This document shows, piece by piece, positions 53,422 through 60,742 of a stretch of 64,000 bases of DNA. The notes under the pieces are model-generated. The model did not search any database. It was not told where the DNA came from and saw nothing but the letters and a program-made list of their open reading frames with translations. Position 1 is the first letter of the stretch, and the number at the start of each line of letters is the position of its first letter. The stretch covers positions 1,860,001-1,924,000 of the forward strand of contig OZ244209.1 of NCBI GenBank assembly GCA_965216885.1, read 5' to 3'. A program made the position numbers and the translations under genes. The DNA is from CAYNJG01 sp965216885. GTDB lineage: Bacteria; Planctomycetota; Planctomycetia; Pirellulales; Pirellulaceae.

Positions 53422-55278
53422 ATGTCCGAAGAACGAACGGGTTCCGGCAGTTCGCCGCGAGCCTACTACGACGATCGAATTAATGCCTGCGCGGCCGAAG
53501 TGAATTTGCTGACCGCCAGGAAGATGAAGGTCTCTCGAGCTCGCATTGGTGTGCTGGCGGTCTGGCTGATTCTGCTGGTGCTGGTGCTGAATGCCTACAT
53601 CTCGCCGGCGTTGGCGGTCTTCCTGGCGATCATGGCATTTGTTGGGTTGCTTGTCCTGGCCGCGGCGGACGAGCGGCTGGCGGAGGCGATCCGACTGGCC
53701 AACGAACGCAAGGAGGTGTCGCTCATTCAGGTCGCTCGGATGGATCGAACGTGGAACGGTGTTCCTGAATGCCAGGTGGATGTGCCGACGTCATTGAGGC
53801 ACGAAAGTCACGACCTGGATATTTTCGGGCATGCGTCGCTATATCATCTGATTTGCCGGACCCATACTCCGCGTGGAATCGGGTTGCTGCGTGACTGGCT
53901 GGCGGACGGTGCTTCGCCGGAAGTCGTCCGTGATCGAAATGCGGCAGCCGCGGCGCTGGCGCCGATGCGAGACTATCGAGAACAGCTGGACTTGTGCGGT
54001 CGTGTACTGGCAACCAGTGGTGCGGGGCCCGAGGCGTTCGTCGAATGGGCCGAAGGTCCTCGGTGGCTGGAATCGCGGCAGTGGATTTCCTGGTGCAGTC
54101 GGGTTCTGGTCGCAGCGTGGGTGATCGCCGTGCTGCTGATGGTAGTTGGAGTTGTCTCCAATACCGTGGGATTGGTGATCTGCCTTTCGATCCTTGCCGT
54201 GAATCTGCTGTTGAGCGTGCTTCTGGTGGGGAACGTGCATGACATTTTCAATATGGTGGATTCGCGGCAGCGGGACGTGGCGCAATACCAGGAATTGCTG
54301 GGGCTGTTCGAAAAGCTGCCCACCGATGCTCCTTTGCTGAAGGAACTACGCAAACGGATGGGAGAGGATACCGCCAGGCCCCAGGTGGCGTTGAGTCAAC
54401 TGACTCGAATCATGGCGGTCGCTCAGATGCGTCATTCCGGCCTGTTTGGAGTCTTCCACTTGCTGTTGCAGTTGGCCTTCATGTTGGACTTTCACGTGCT
54501 TCATGTGTTGGAGAACTGGCACCGAACATGGGGCGATGCGGTCCGCGGTTGGTTTGATGCCGTGGGTGAACTGGAGGCGCTGGCTTCGTTGGGTTCGGTG
54601 GTCCATGACAATCCTGACTGGGTCTTTCCGGACTATGACGTGAAACACAGTCACCTCAAGGCCGAACAAATTGGCCATCCACTCATACCAAGCCCCGTGT
54701 GCAACGATGTTCAGCTCGGCCCGGCAGGCAGCTTCCTGCTGGTCACGGGATCAAACATGTCCGGCAAGAGTACGCTGCTGCGATCGATTGGAACCAATGT
54801 AGTGTTGGCTCAGGCCGGAGCACCGGTTGCGGCCACGGAGATGCAGTTGGGTCCCCTGCAAATCGCGACCAGCATGCGGATTCAGGATTCATTGGAAGAT
54901 GGCGTCTCGTTCTTCATGGCGGAACTCCAGCGATTGAAAGAGATCGTCGACCGGGCCGCTACAATGAAGGGGCAGGGCGACCGCACAATGCTGTTCCTGC
55001 TGGACGAGATCCTGCAAGGTACCAACTCGGCCGAGCGGCATACGGCGGTCACTCGGGTTGTGCGTCGTTTGACCGAGGATGGTGCGATGGGAGCAATCTC
55101 GACGCATGATCTTGAGTTGGCTGCCTGTGAGCAACTCCTGGATCGCTGCGTTAACGTGCACTTCCGTGAAACGATCACCGCCGATGACGAGATGACCTTC
55201 GACTATGAGATGCGGTCAGGCGTTGCCACCTCGACGAATGCGCTGAAGCTTCTTGAGCTCGTCGGAATCGCCGACTGA
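53422..55278 (+). CDS. Membrane-anchored MutS-like ATPase
   Basis: 618 residues. The C-terminal part is a MutS-family ATPase: Walker A GSNMSGKST (443-451), FFMAELQRLKEI, Walker B LFLLDEILQGTNS with DE at 528-529, and STHDLELA. The N-terminal part has two pairs of hydrophobic helices (about 35-75 and 215-270) within a MutS-core-like helical region, and there is no mismatch-recognition domain and no Smr nuclease. This fits the poorly understood membrane-bound MutS-like class rather than MutS1 or MutS2. ATG 53422 is preferred over GTG 53419, with GGAG nearby. The last 170 bp of the gene are duplicated about 1.3 kb downstream. Confidence 0.88.
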   Translation: MSEERTGSGSSPRAYYDDRINACAAEVNLLTARKMKVSRARIGVLAVWLILLVLVLNAYISPALAVFLAIMAFVGLLVLAAADERLAEAIRLANERKEVSLIQVARMDRTWNGVPECQVDVPTSLRHESHDLDIFGHASLYHLICRTHTPRGIGLLRDWLADGASPEVVRDRNAAAAALAPMRDYREQLDLCGRVLATSGAGPEAFVEWAEGPRWLESRQWISWCSRVLVAAWVIAVLLMVVGVVSNTVGLVICLSILAVNLLLSVLLVGNVHDIFNMVDSRQRDVAQYQELLGLFEKLPTDAPLLKELRKRMGEDTARPQVALSQLTRIMAVAQMRHSGLFGVFHLLLQLAFMLDFHVLHVLENWHRTWGDAVRGWFDAVGELEALASLGSVVHDNPDWVFPDYDVKHSHLKAEQIGHPLIPSPVCNDVQLGPAGSFLLVTGSNMSGKSTLLRSIGTNVVLAQAGAPVAATEMQLGPLQIATSMRIQDSLEDGVSFFMAELQRLKEIVDRAATMKGQGDRTMLFLLDEILQGTNSAERHTAVTRVVRRLTEDGAMGAISTHDLELAACEQLLDRCVNVHFRETITADDEMTFDYEMRSGVATSTNALKLLELVGIAD

Positions 55279-55493
55279 GCTCGCGGCAGCGGGACCGGCC
55301 TTTCACCCTGTTTCGGGTCTCTGCCGGGGGGCTTGTTCAGCTGTCCGGCCCCTCACGGTATGTGGGCTGCCCTTGCGGTTGGTTGTGGCTGCAACGGCAG
55401 GGGGGCTTGGGCTTTTTGAGGCGGTAGCCAGTGGGTGGTTTGAGGGGGCCTGTAAGTATATGCGCTATTGGTGCATGAGTATATCTATGGTTG

Positions 55494-55522
55494 TTGACCG
55501 AAAAATCGGGTATTGGTAGTAT
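55494..55522 (+). promoter_or_regulatory. Sigma-70-type promoter of PEP-CTERM gene 1
   Basis: TTGACC (55494-55499), 17-nt spacer, TAGTAT (55517-55522); start of transcription would be near 55529, about 60 nt before the ATG at 55589. The homologous gene at 58736 has the same arrangement, which supports function. Confidence 0.7.
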
Positions 55523-55588
55523 GGCGCGACGTCGGAAGGGAAGTCGGCGTAATCGTAGTGTCTGTGTCCTGTTACTGGAGTTGTTTCA

Positions 55589-56197
55589 ATGTCTCGTTTT
55601 TCTTTGGTTTCTGGTCTGTTGTTGTTTTTGGGAGCTGTTGTGTCGCCATGTAGTGCGGCTGTCACGTATGAGATTGTGGATGGTGCGGCTGGTGGTCAGG
55701 GTGATTACACACTCACTGGAACAATCACATTTGATTCCGCGTGTGGGACTTCGTGTACAAACGCGGATATCTTGAAGTATTCATTGGCGTACGAGAATGG
55801 ATCGTCAGGGACAATCGCCTATGATCAAGCCGCTGATGGTGTAATTGCGTCGGGGTTCTTTGGGATCTCTGGTGACGCGAGCGTTTTGAACGTGACCGCA
55901 ACGGGCATTTCATTTGACTTCGCTGAAAAAGCAGGTAGTAATCAATTTGTGCTAGGTAATGGCGGCAGTAGCGCTCCGTTTCTTGCGTGGCGCCAAGGTA
56001 CAGATCTGACTGAAGAGTACGCACTCGGTACTAGTCTCTTTCCAGCAGAAAACGCGTTTCAAAATTTGACTCCGTCCGGAAACCCAACAATCTTTACCGC
56101 GGTACCTGAGCCCAGCTCGTTCTTGGCTCTTGGGCTGATTGGCGTCGTGTTTGGCGGTCGCACCTACTTCGCCCGTGGCCGCAAGCTGGTCGGTTAG
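55589..56197 (+). CDS. PEP-CTERM sorting-domain protein (copy 1)
   Basis: 202-residue secreted protein: signal peptide (LVSGLLLFLGAVVSPCSA), a beta-rich body with one Cys pair (DSACGTSCTNAD), and a C-terminal PEP-CTERM tail VPEPSSFLALGLIGVVFGG then Arg-rich end. Such tails are cut and anchored by exosortase, linked to extracellular polysaccharide export; no exosortase gene is in the window. GGAG lies 8 nt before the ATG. Base composition is lower in GC than its neighbours. It is the parent or sister of the gene at 58736, with a near-identical last 35 codons but a divergent body. Confidence 0.88.
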   Translation: MSRFSLVSGLLLFLGAVVSPCSAAVTYEIVDGAAGGQGDYTLTGTITFDSACGTSCTNADILKYSLAYENGSSGTIAYDQAADGVIASGFFGISGDASVLNVTATGISFDFAEKAGSNQFVLGNGGSSAPFLAWRQGTDLTEEYALGTSLFPAENAFQNLTPSGNPTIFTAVPEPSSFLALGLIGVVFGGRTYFARGRKLVG

Positions 56198-56330
56198 GGA
56201 CGAGGCCATGCGGAAGCGTGGTCAAGCTTGTCCCGTGCTGGCTGCTTGGGCGAGGTAGCCGGCAAGTGTTTCGGATGTGCTTGGTCGGAATTCTGGTCAG
56301 GCACAGCCCGGGCATTCTTCAACACGGGAG

Positions 56331-56420
56331 TCTCGGCGGGTTCTTGAAGTACCGTTCGAGTAGCTGCCACAAAATCAATTGGCATGCGTGGTAGGTGGAG
56401 TGGGCCTTTCAGTATGTTGC
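56331..56420 (-). pseudogene. Remnant of the AGE-family gene 3' end
   Basis: About 90 bp match the last codons of the epimerase gene at 59516-60697 on the same strand (shared TTCGAGTAGCTGCCAC and TGCGTGG.AGGTGGA), with a 1-bp insertion in the run near 56381. It is cut at the duplication junction and cannot be expressed. Confidence 0.8.
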
Positions 56421-56586
56421 TCTTGACTGGCTGTCAGTGAGCTGCGGTTGGATCTCGCGTCAACATGCATTTCGGTGAAAGGTAACCGCCGATGACGAGA
56501 CGACCTTCGACTATGAGATGCGGTCAGGCGTTGCCACCTCGACGAATGCGCTGAAGCTTCTTGAGCTCGTCGGAATCGCCGACTGA
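56421..56586 (+). pseudogene. Remnant of the mutS-like gene 3' end
   Basis: Matches the last roughly 55 codons of the MutS-like gene, including its TGA (56584-56586). Positions 56502-56589 are identical to 55194-55281 over 88 bp, while the upstream half has many changes and indels. No start or promoter is present. Confidence 0.9.
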
Positions 56587-56680
56587 GCTGGCCACTCGAC
56601 TGGCCTTTCGGCCCGAGTAGCAGCTTTGCCGGGGACTTCTTCAGTTGCCCGGCAGTTCACCAAAGGTGGTACGCTCTAGT

Positions 56681-58521
56681 CCTTAATCAAGCGTAGCCAA
56701 ACACGGAGAATGTTCGTTTGGGTGGGGCGTAGTTCGATCGTGACGACTTGGTCGTTGATTGGAATTCGGCATTTTTGTTTTGCATATTGTTGTTTGATTT
56801 CTGGGTTTGGCGTTGGGGCGGACCAGGACCTCCGTATCCTGGTTTCTCAACAACGCGTCAACAGAGCGTTGGCCTGGAAAGCCGTTCCCAGAGGCGGAAG
56901 AACACGGGTTGCCAATCGTTCCAGCCCAGCAGACGGTATGTCAGTCGCCGGCCGCTGCGGATGATCTGCGCTGGAATGTTGATCATCGCCTGACGGAACG
57001 TCGGGAATTCCATGCGTAGCAACTTCTGCTTTTGTTGCTCGTGACGATCTCGCCAACGGGCGCTCACCGGAAGCAGCAAGGCGGCCCACGCTTTCAGGCT
57101 CCACGCCAACGAACAGATCACCATATACGCCCAGTTGCTCAGCAGGTTGTCCAGCGGAGCCTTCAATGCGTGTACTCCGTTCTTATGCTGCTCGATAATG
57201 TTTTCCTGATGACAACGCTTGTTGGCTTGCTCGGTCACAATCTGGCTGGCCGAACTTTCCCGGTCGTTGGTCAGATAGAAATGGCACTTCGCGTTGTCGA
57301 ACAGTTTGCGTTGGCCTTTGTGTACCTCCAGTTCTTTCCAGACCACGATCATGCGATAGTCGCGATCGCAGGCGACAGGTCGATAGGGGAACTCAGCCAC
57401 GTGTTCCCTAACCAAACGAATGTCTTCGAACTCGCGACCTTCAACGACTTCCTGTTTGACGCGATGCGGCCTGGCACGCGATGACGTTTTGACTTCGTAG
57501 CGAGGCTTGCGTTGCAACGTCGACCAGGCTTCTTCTGGCAGGTTTTCTGCAATTTCGTAGAGTTTCGCCGTAGCGTCGAACCCAAACACGAACGTGACGC
57601 TGTCGTCGTCCCAGCCGTCGAGGAAGTCCGTTTGCGAGAAGTCCGTGTCACCTCGCAGGCGAACTTTGCGAAAGCCTGCCTTGCGACACAGAGCCACGGC
57701 GTTACTAAACCACGCTGCGGCTCCTTCGTGACTCGGACGATTACCAGAACGATTGACGATGTAGAGTGGCTCGCCCGTGTTCGCAAGCGAAATCATCAAC
57801 GGATGGTAGCCCCATTGTCCCTTGTAGTTGATGTCCATTCCCTGTTTGCATTCTCCGCCGGTTTCCACCAGCGTGCCGTCGCCATCAATAATCGCTTCGT
57901 CGAAGAAGTGACTGGGTTGCTGACGCCAGACTTTGGTACGGATCGCGTTGAAGACTTCCATCAACATCCAGATCGAGACAGGGTTGAATCGGCGGCAGAA
58001 GTCTCCGGCCGTGGTGGGATCGGGAATGCGTTGAGCACCAAGCGCGTTGAGCCAACCCTCATCGTTGCGTCGGAACTCGAGATGTTCGATGCAAGTTCCG
58101 CCAGCAAGGATGTTGTAGGCCATGTTGAGCACATGATCGGATTCTGAATAGGGCAGCCAGAACTTGAACAACGAAACATGTTGATTGATGGCGTTATCCA
58201 GCCGAAGTACTTTCACCATCCGATGGATGAGCCCGATTCCGCCAGCGGCGACGGCTTGCTGACGATCGGCAATTTCATACTTGATATTTTGTGCGCTGAG
58301 TTGGGAACCTTGATGACAACCTGCAGACGCAGCCAGCCGTCGCTCGATTCTGCGCTTGCGTGCCTTGAGCTGTCGTCTTATCTTCTTGTTCACTCGAAAA
58401 CCCTCCGTGGCGTGCCTTGTTTGTTGTTTGCTATTCAAACAAACGCACAAAACCACTGGGAGTTTTCGAGTTTTTTCGTTTCCACCCGAAAAAACTGCAA
58501 CTGATCTACGCTTGGTAAAGG
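56681..58521 (-). mobile_element. IS1380-family insertion sequence, complete
   Basis: 1841-bp element with imperfect terminal inverted repeats: left CCTTAATCAAGCGTAG (56681-56696), right end reading CCTTTACCAAGCGTAG on the minus strand (58506-58521), 14 of 16 matching. It carries one transposase gene and is flanked by a TCTAGT duplication. It lies between the mutS remnant and the promoter of PEP-CTERM copy 2, so it broke no gene. The left 177 bp between end and transposase stop hold no gene. Confidence 0.92.
56858..58393 (-). CDS. IS1380-family DDE transposase
   Basis: 511-residue transposase. GTG 58393 is chosen over GTG 58456 because a GGAGGG ribosome site lies 7 nt upstream. IS1380 hallmarks are visible: a basic N-terminus (NKKIRRQLKARKRRIERRL), first Asp in AIIDGDGTLVETGGECKQG, second Asp in VRLRGDTDFSQTDFLDGW, and the late Glu in ENIIEQHKNGVHA, followed by NLLSNWAYMVICSLAWSLKAW. 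The frame is intact from start to stop, so the element may still be active. It copies and moves the element by DDE chemistry. Confidence 0.93.
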   Translation of the reverse strand: MNKKIRRQLKARKRRIERRLAASAGCHQGSQLSAQNIKYEIADRQQAVAAGGIGLIHRMVKVLRLDNAINQHVSLFKFWLPYSESDHVLNMAYNILAGGTCIEHLEFRRNDEGWLNALGAQRIPDPTTAGDFCRRFNPVSIWMLMEVFNAIRTKVWRQQPSHFFDEAIIDGDGTLVETGGECKQGMDINYKGQWGYHPLMISLANTGEPLYIVNRSGNRPSHEGAAAWFSNAVALCRKAGFRKVRLRGDTDFSQTDFLDGWDDDSVTFVFGFDATAKLYEIAENLPEEAWSTLQRKPRYEVKTSSRARPHRVKQEVVEGREFEDIRLVREHVAEFPYRPVACDRDYRMIVVWKELEVHKGQRKLFDNAKCHFYLTNDRESSASQIVTEQANKRCHQENIIEQHKNGVHALKAPLDNLLSNWAYMVICSLAWSLKAWAALLLPVSARWRDRHEQQKQKLLRMEFPTFRQAMINIPAQIIRSGRRLTYRLLGWNDWQPVFFRLWERLSRPTLC

Positions 58522-58648
58522 TCTAGTGGGTGTGCTCGTCCTTGTCTGCGGAGCGGATTTGGGTACTTCCTTTGGCTGTTCCGTCGTGTCGCGTCGGGTG
58601 GTTTGGTGTAAATATCTAAGTTATTGCAACCAATTGGTACGATAGTTG

Positions 58649-58677
58649 TTGAGTCGTCGGGGGTAGATGGGTAGTAT
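58649..58677 (+). promoter_or_regulatory. Sigma-70-type promoter of PEP-CTERM gene 2
   Basis: TTGAGT (58649-58654), 17-nt spacer, TAGTAT (58672-58677), matching the promoter of copy 1 in position and spacing. It begins 122 bp after the target duplication, so the IS left it intact. Confidence 0.68.
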
Positions 58678-58735
58678 GTCACGGGTCCGTGCGAGGCGGC
58701 GTTTTGGTGAATGTGACCTACTTGGAGTTGTTTGG

Positions 58736-59401
58736 ATGTTTCGATTTGCGTTGGTTTCGAGTTTGTTGGTTTTTCTGGGTGTTGCGGTATTGCCCTGTAG
58801 TGGGGCTGTCACCTACCAGTTGGAGAATAATGCGGTGGGCGATCAGGGTACCTACACAATTGAGGGGACGATTACATTCGATTCGGTTTGTGGTACGAGC
58901 TGCACGAATGCGAACATTGACGGGTTTTCGTTCACGTACAGTGGCACTGATTCAAATGGTGATCCAGACACAGGGACGATCGATTACGACCCGGCTGTCG
59001 ATGGCGATATTACTGGTAGTTCATATGGAATTAGGGGTGAATCGATTGGGGACGTTTTGAATGTCACTGCAACCGGCATCACCTTTGATTACACCAATTA
59101 CGATACAACGCCCGGTCGCAATCTTTTTAGGCTTGCCGACAAGGGTGATGGGTTTTATCTTCCGAATATGCAGTGGCAACAAGGGGCGGATACCAAGCCG
59201 AACTTCGTGCTGATTGGTAATAGCAATATACAGCTGTTTTCGAACTACGATGACCCAATCTTGTATACCGCGGGGAAGGTGACCATCTTTACCGCTGTAA
59301 CTGCGGTACCTGAGCCTAGCTCGTTCTTGGCTCTTGGGCTGATTGGCGTCGTGCTTGGCGGTCGCACCTACTTCGCCCGTGGCCGCAAGCTGGTCGGTTA
59401 G
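58736..59401 (+). CDS. PEP-CTERM sorting-domain protein (copy 2)
   Basis: 221-residue paralogue of the gene at 55589. Signal peptide (LVSSLLVFLGVAVLPCSG), a body with the same Cys pair (DSVCGTSCTNAN) but with insertions (TDSNGDPDTGTIDYD) and many substitutions, and an almost identical PEP-CTERM tail (VPEPSSFLALGLIGVVLGG). ATG 58736 is preferred to 58667 because GGAG lies 8 nt upstream and the upstream codons belong to the leader. Exosortase-dependent surface protein of unknown role. It arose by the tandem duplication described above. Confidence 0.87.
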   Translation: MFRFALVSSLLVFLGVAVLPCSGAVTYQLENNAVGDQGTYTIEGTITFDSVCGTSCTNANIDGFSFTYSGTDSNGDPDTGTIDYDPAVDGDITGSSYGIRGESIGDVLNVTATGITFDYTNYDTTPGRNLFRLADKGDGFYLPNMQWQQGADTKPNFVLIGNSNIQLFSNYDDPILYTAGKVTIFTAVTAVPEPSSFLALGLIGVVLGGRTYFARGRKLVG

Positions 59402-59515
59402 GGACGAGGTCATGCGGGAGCGTGGTCAAGGACGAGGCATGCCGGCTGCTCGAGCCAGCCGGCACATGTTTCGTAAGTGCGTGATCGGTCTTGGGCGAAA
59501 TACCGGCCAGGCACT

Positions 59516-60697
59516 TTAGCAAATAGCTCGCGGTGGGGTCTTGAGGTATCGTTCGAGTAGCTGCCACGCAATCAATTGCATGCGTGGCAGGTGGAACGGG
59601 CCTTTCCACATGTTGCCCTTTGCTTCATGCGAGACTCGGCCGTCCCGGTGAAGATAGCCAAACCATTCGCCATATTCCGGGTCTGCGAAGTGTTCGTGGG
59701 CCCATTGGTGTATCTCGGCGTGTGACTTGCTATACCGGTCGTCGCCGGTCAGCAGCCAGGCGTAAATCGTGGCGATGATCGCCTCGTTCTGAGGCCACCA
59801 GAATTTCATGTCGTGCCAGTATTCCTGCGGTGGATGGCCGTAGAGATCTCTGAAATAGATGATGCCGCCGTACTCGGTATCCCAGCCCCATTTCCACATC
59901 CAGTCCAGCATCTTCGTGCCGAGTTGTAGTAGATCGGCAGACTTCCGGTGATCGGCTTCTCGCAGGATGAACCATGCTGCTTCGATCGCGTGTCCGGGGT
60001 TGAGCAGGCGACCGTCGAAATGATCGATTGGCTTTCCGTCGATGCCCACCGTCTCGAGCACCACTTCATGTTCGGCATGCAGGTGGAAGTTTCGAATCAT
60101 ATTAATCGCGTCGTCGATGATTGCATTGGCGTTCGGCAGGTCAATTGATTCACGCAGTTCCTGGGCCGAGCCAATCGCAATCATCGGAGCACCGATTCCT
60201 CGTGTGGGGCGAACATCGGTAAACTTCGGAATCGGGCGGTGTTCCAGGAAAGTTCGTAGGCAACGTGCCGCGAGGTCCGCGTACCGAGAGTCGCCTGTGG
60301 CTTTTGCGAGTTCACCAAAGGCGATGGCGGCGAAGGACTCGGTGAAAGCGTATCGCCGTTTACGCAGTGGTTGACCGTCCTGAGTGACGTGAAACCACAT
60401 CCTGCCGTCGGCCTTGTCGAAGCAATGTGCTTCCATAAAGTTGGCTCCGGACACCGCGGCATCCAGCCAGTCTTTGCGGGGTTCGACATTGTTGTAGAGT
60501 TCGCCCAGGAGCCAGGTAAACCGGCCCTGATGCCAGACGCTCTTGTCGGTATCGATGACCGTGCCGTCGCGGTCGAGTGCTGTGAGGAAACCGCCGTGTT
60601 GGTCATCGAGGGCATGTGTCATCCAGAACGGCAACGTGTCCTGGAGAAGTGTGGTTCGATAGAATTCGGCCAGTTCGCGGGCTCGTTGGTTATCCAT
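59516..60697 (-). CDS. AGE-family epimerase/isomerase (N-acylglucosamine 2-epimerase-like)
   Basis: 393-residue alpha/alpha-barrel enzyme of the AGE family, no signal peptide. Typical segments are DDQHGGFLTALDRDGTV, SVWHQGRFTWLLGELY, LLNPGHAIEAAWFILREA, EYGGIIYFRDLYG, KFWWPQNEAIIATIYAW and EWFGYLHRDGRVSHEAKGNMWKGPFHLPRM, with the conserved His residues of the active site (RPNPGH-type and WPQNE). Members epimerise sugars at C2 (N-acetylglucosamine, cellobiose or mannose/glucose). Substrate cannot be fixed here. The gene is convergent with PEP-CTERM copy 2 and its 3' end is duplicated at 56331-56420. Confidence 0.9.
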   Translation of the reverse strand: MDNQRARELAEFYRTTLLQDTLPFWMTHALDDQHGGFLTALDRDGTVIDTDKSVWHQGRFTWLLGELYNNVEPRKDWLDAAVSGANFMEAHCFDKADGRMWFHVTQDGQPLRKRRYAFTESFAAIAFGELAKATGDSRYADLAARCLRTFLEHRPIPKFTDVRPTRGIGAPMIAIGSAQELRESIDLPNANAIIDDAINMIRNFHLHAEHEVVLETVGIDGKPIDHFDGRLLNPGHAIEAAWFILREADHRKSADLLQLGTKMLDWMWKWGWDTEYGGIIYFRDLYGHPPQEYWHDMKFWWPQNEAIIATIYAWLLTGDDRYSKSHAEIHQWAHEHFADPEYGEWFGYLHRDGRVSHEAKGNMWKGPFHLPRMQLIAWQLLERYLKTPPRAIC

Positions 60698-60742
60698 GGT
60701 GCCTGGATTGTAACGCAGCTGGCCGCATTTGGAGCGTCGATA

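Larger units (their letters stand above)
55110..56420. repeat. Tandem duplication, unit 1
   Basis: First copy of a roughly 1.3-kb segment running from inside the mutS-like gene, through a PEP-CTERM gene and its promoter, to a remnant of the 3' end of the AGE-family gene. The junction to unit 2 lies at about 56420 where AGE-like sequence passes into mutS-like sequence at a short TTGCTCTTGA-type overlap. Divergence between units is patchy. Confidence 0.85.
56675..58527. repeat. 6-bp target-site duplication TCTAGT around the IS
   Basis: TCTAGT occurs at 56675-56680 directly before the left end and at 58522-58527 directly after the right end of the insertion sequence; the outermost base or two could instead belong to the element. 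Its presence shows simple insertion without later rearrangement. Confidence 0.8.
56421..59620. repeat. Tandem duplication, unit 2 (contains the IS)
   Basis: Second copy: mutS remnant, promoter and PEP-CTERM copy 2, then the true 3' end of the AGE-family gene. Without the insertion sequence and one target copy it measures about 1.35 kb, close to unit 1. Confidence 0.82.

Noticed and set aside
55253..55519. Short open frame between mutS and PEP-CTERM copy 1
   Set aside because: Overlaps the mutS stop and the promoter; the matching stretch of unit 2 does not keep the frame.
56710..57019. Short plus-strand frames at the left end of the IS
   Set aside because: They lie inside the element, mostly antisense to the transposase, with no independent support.
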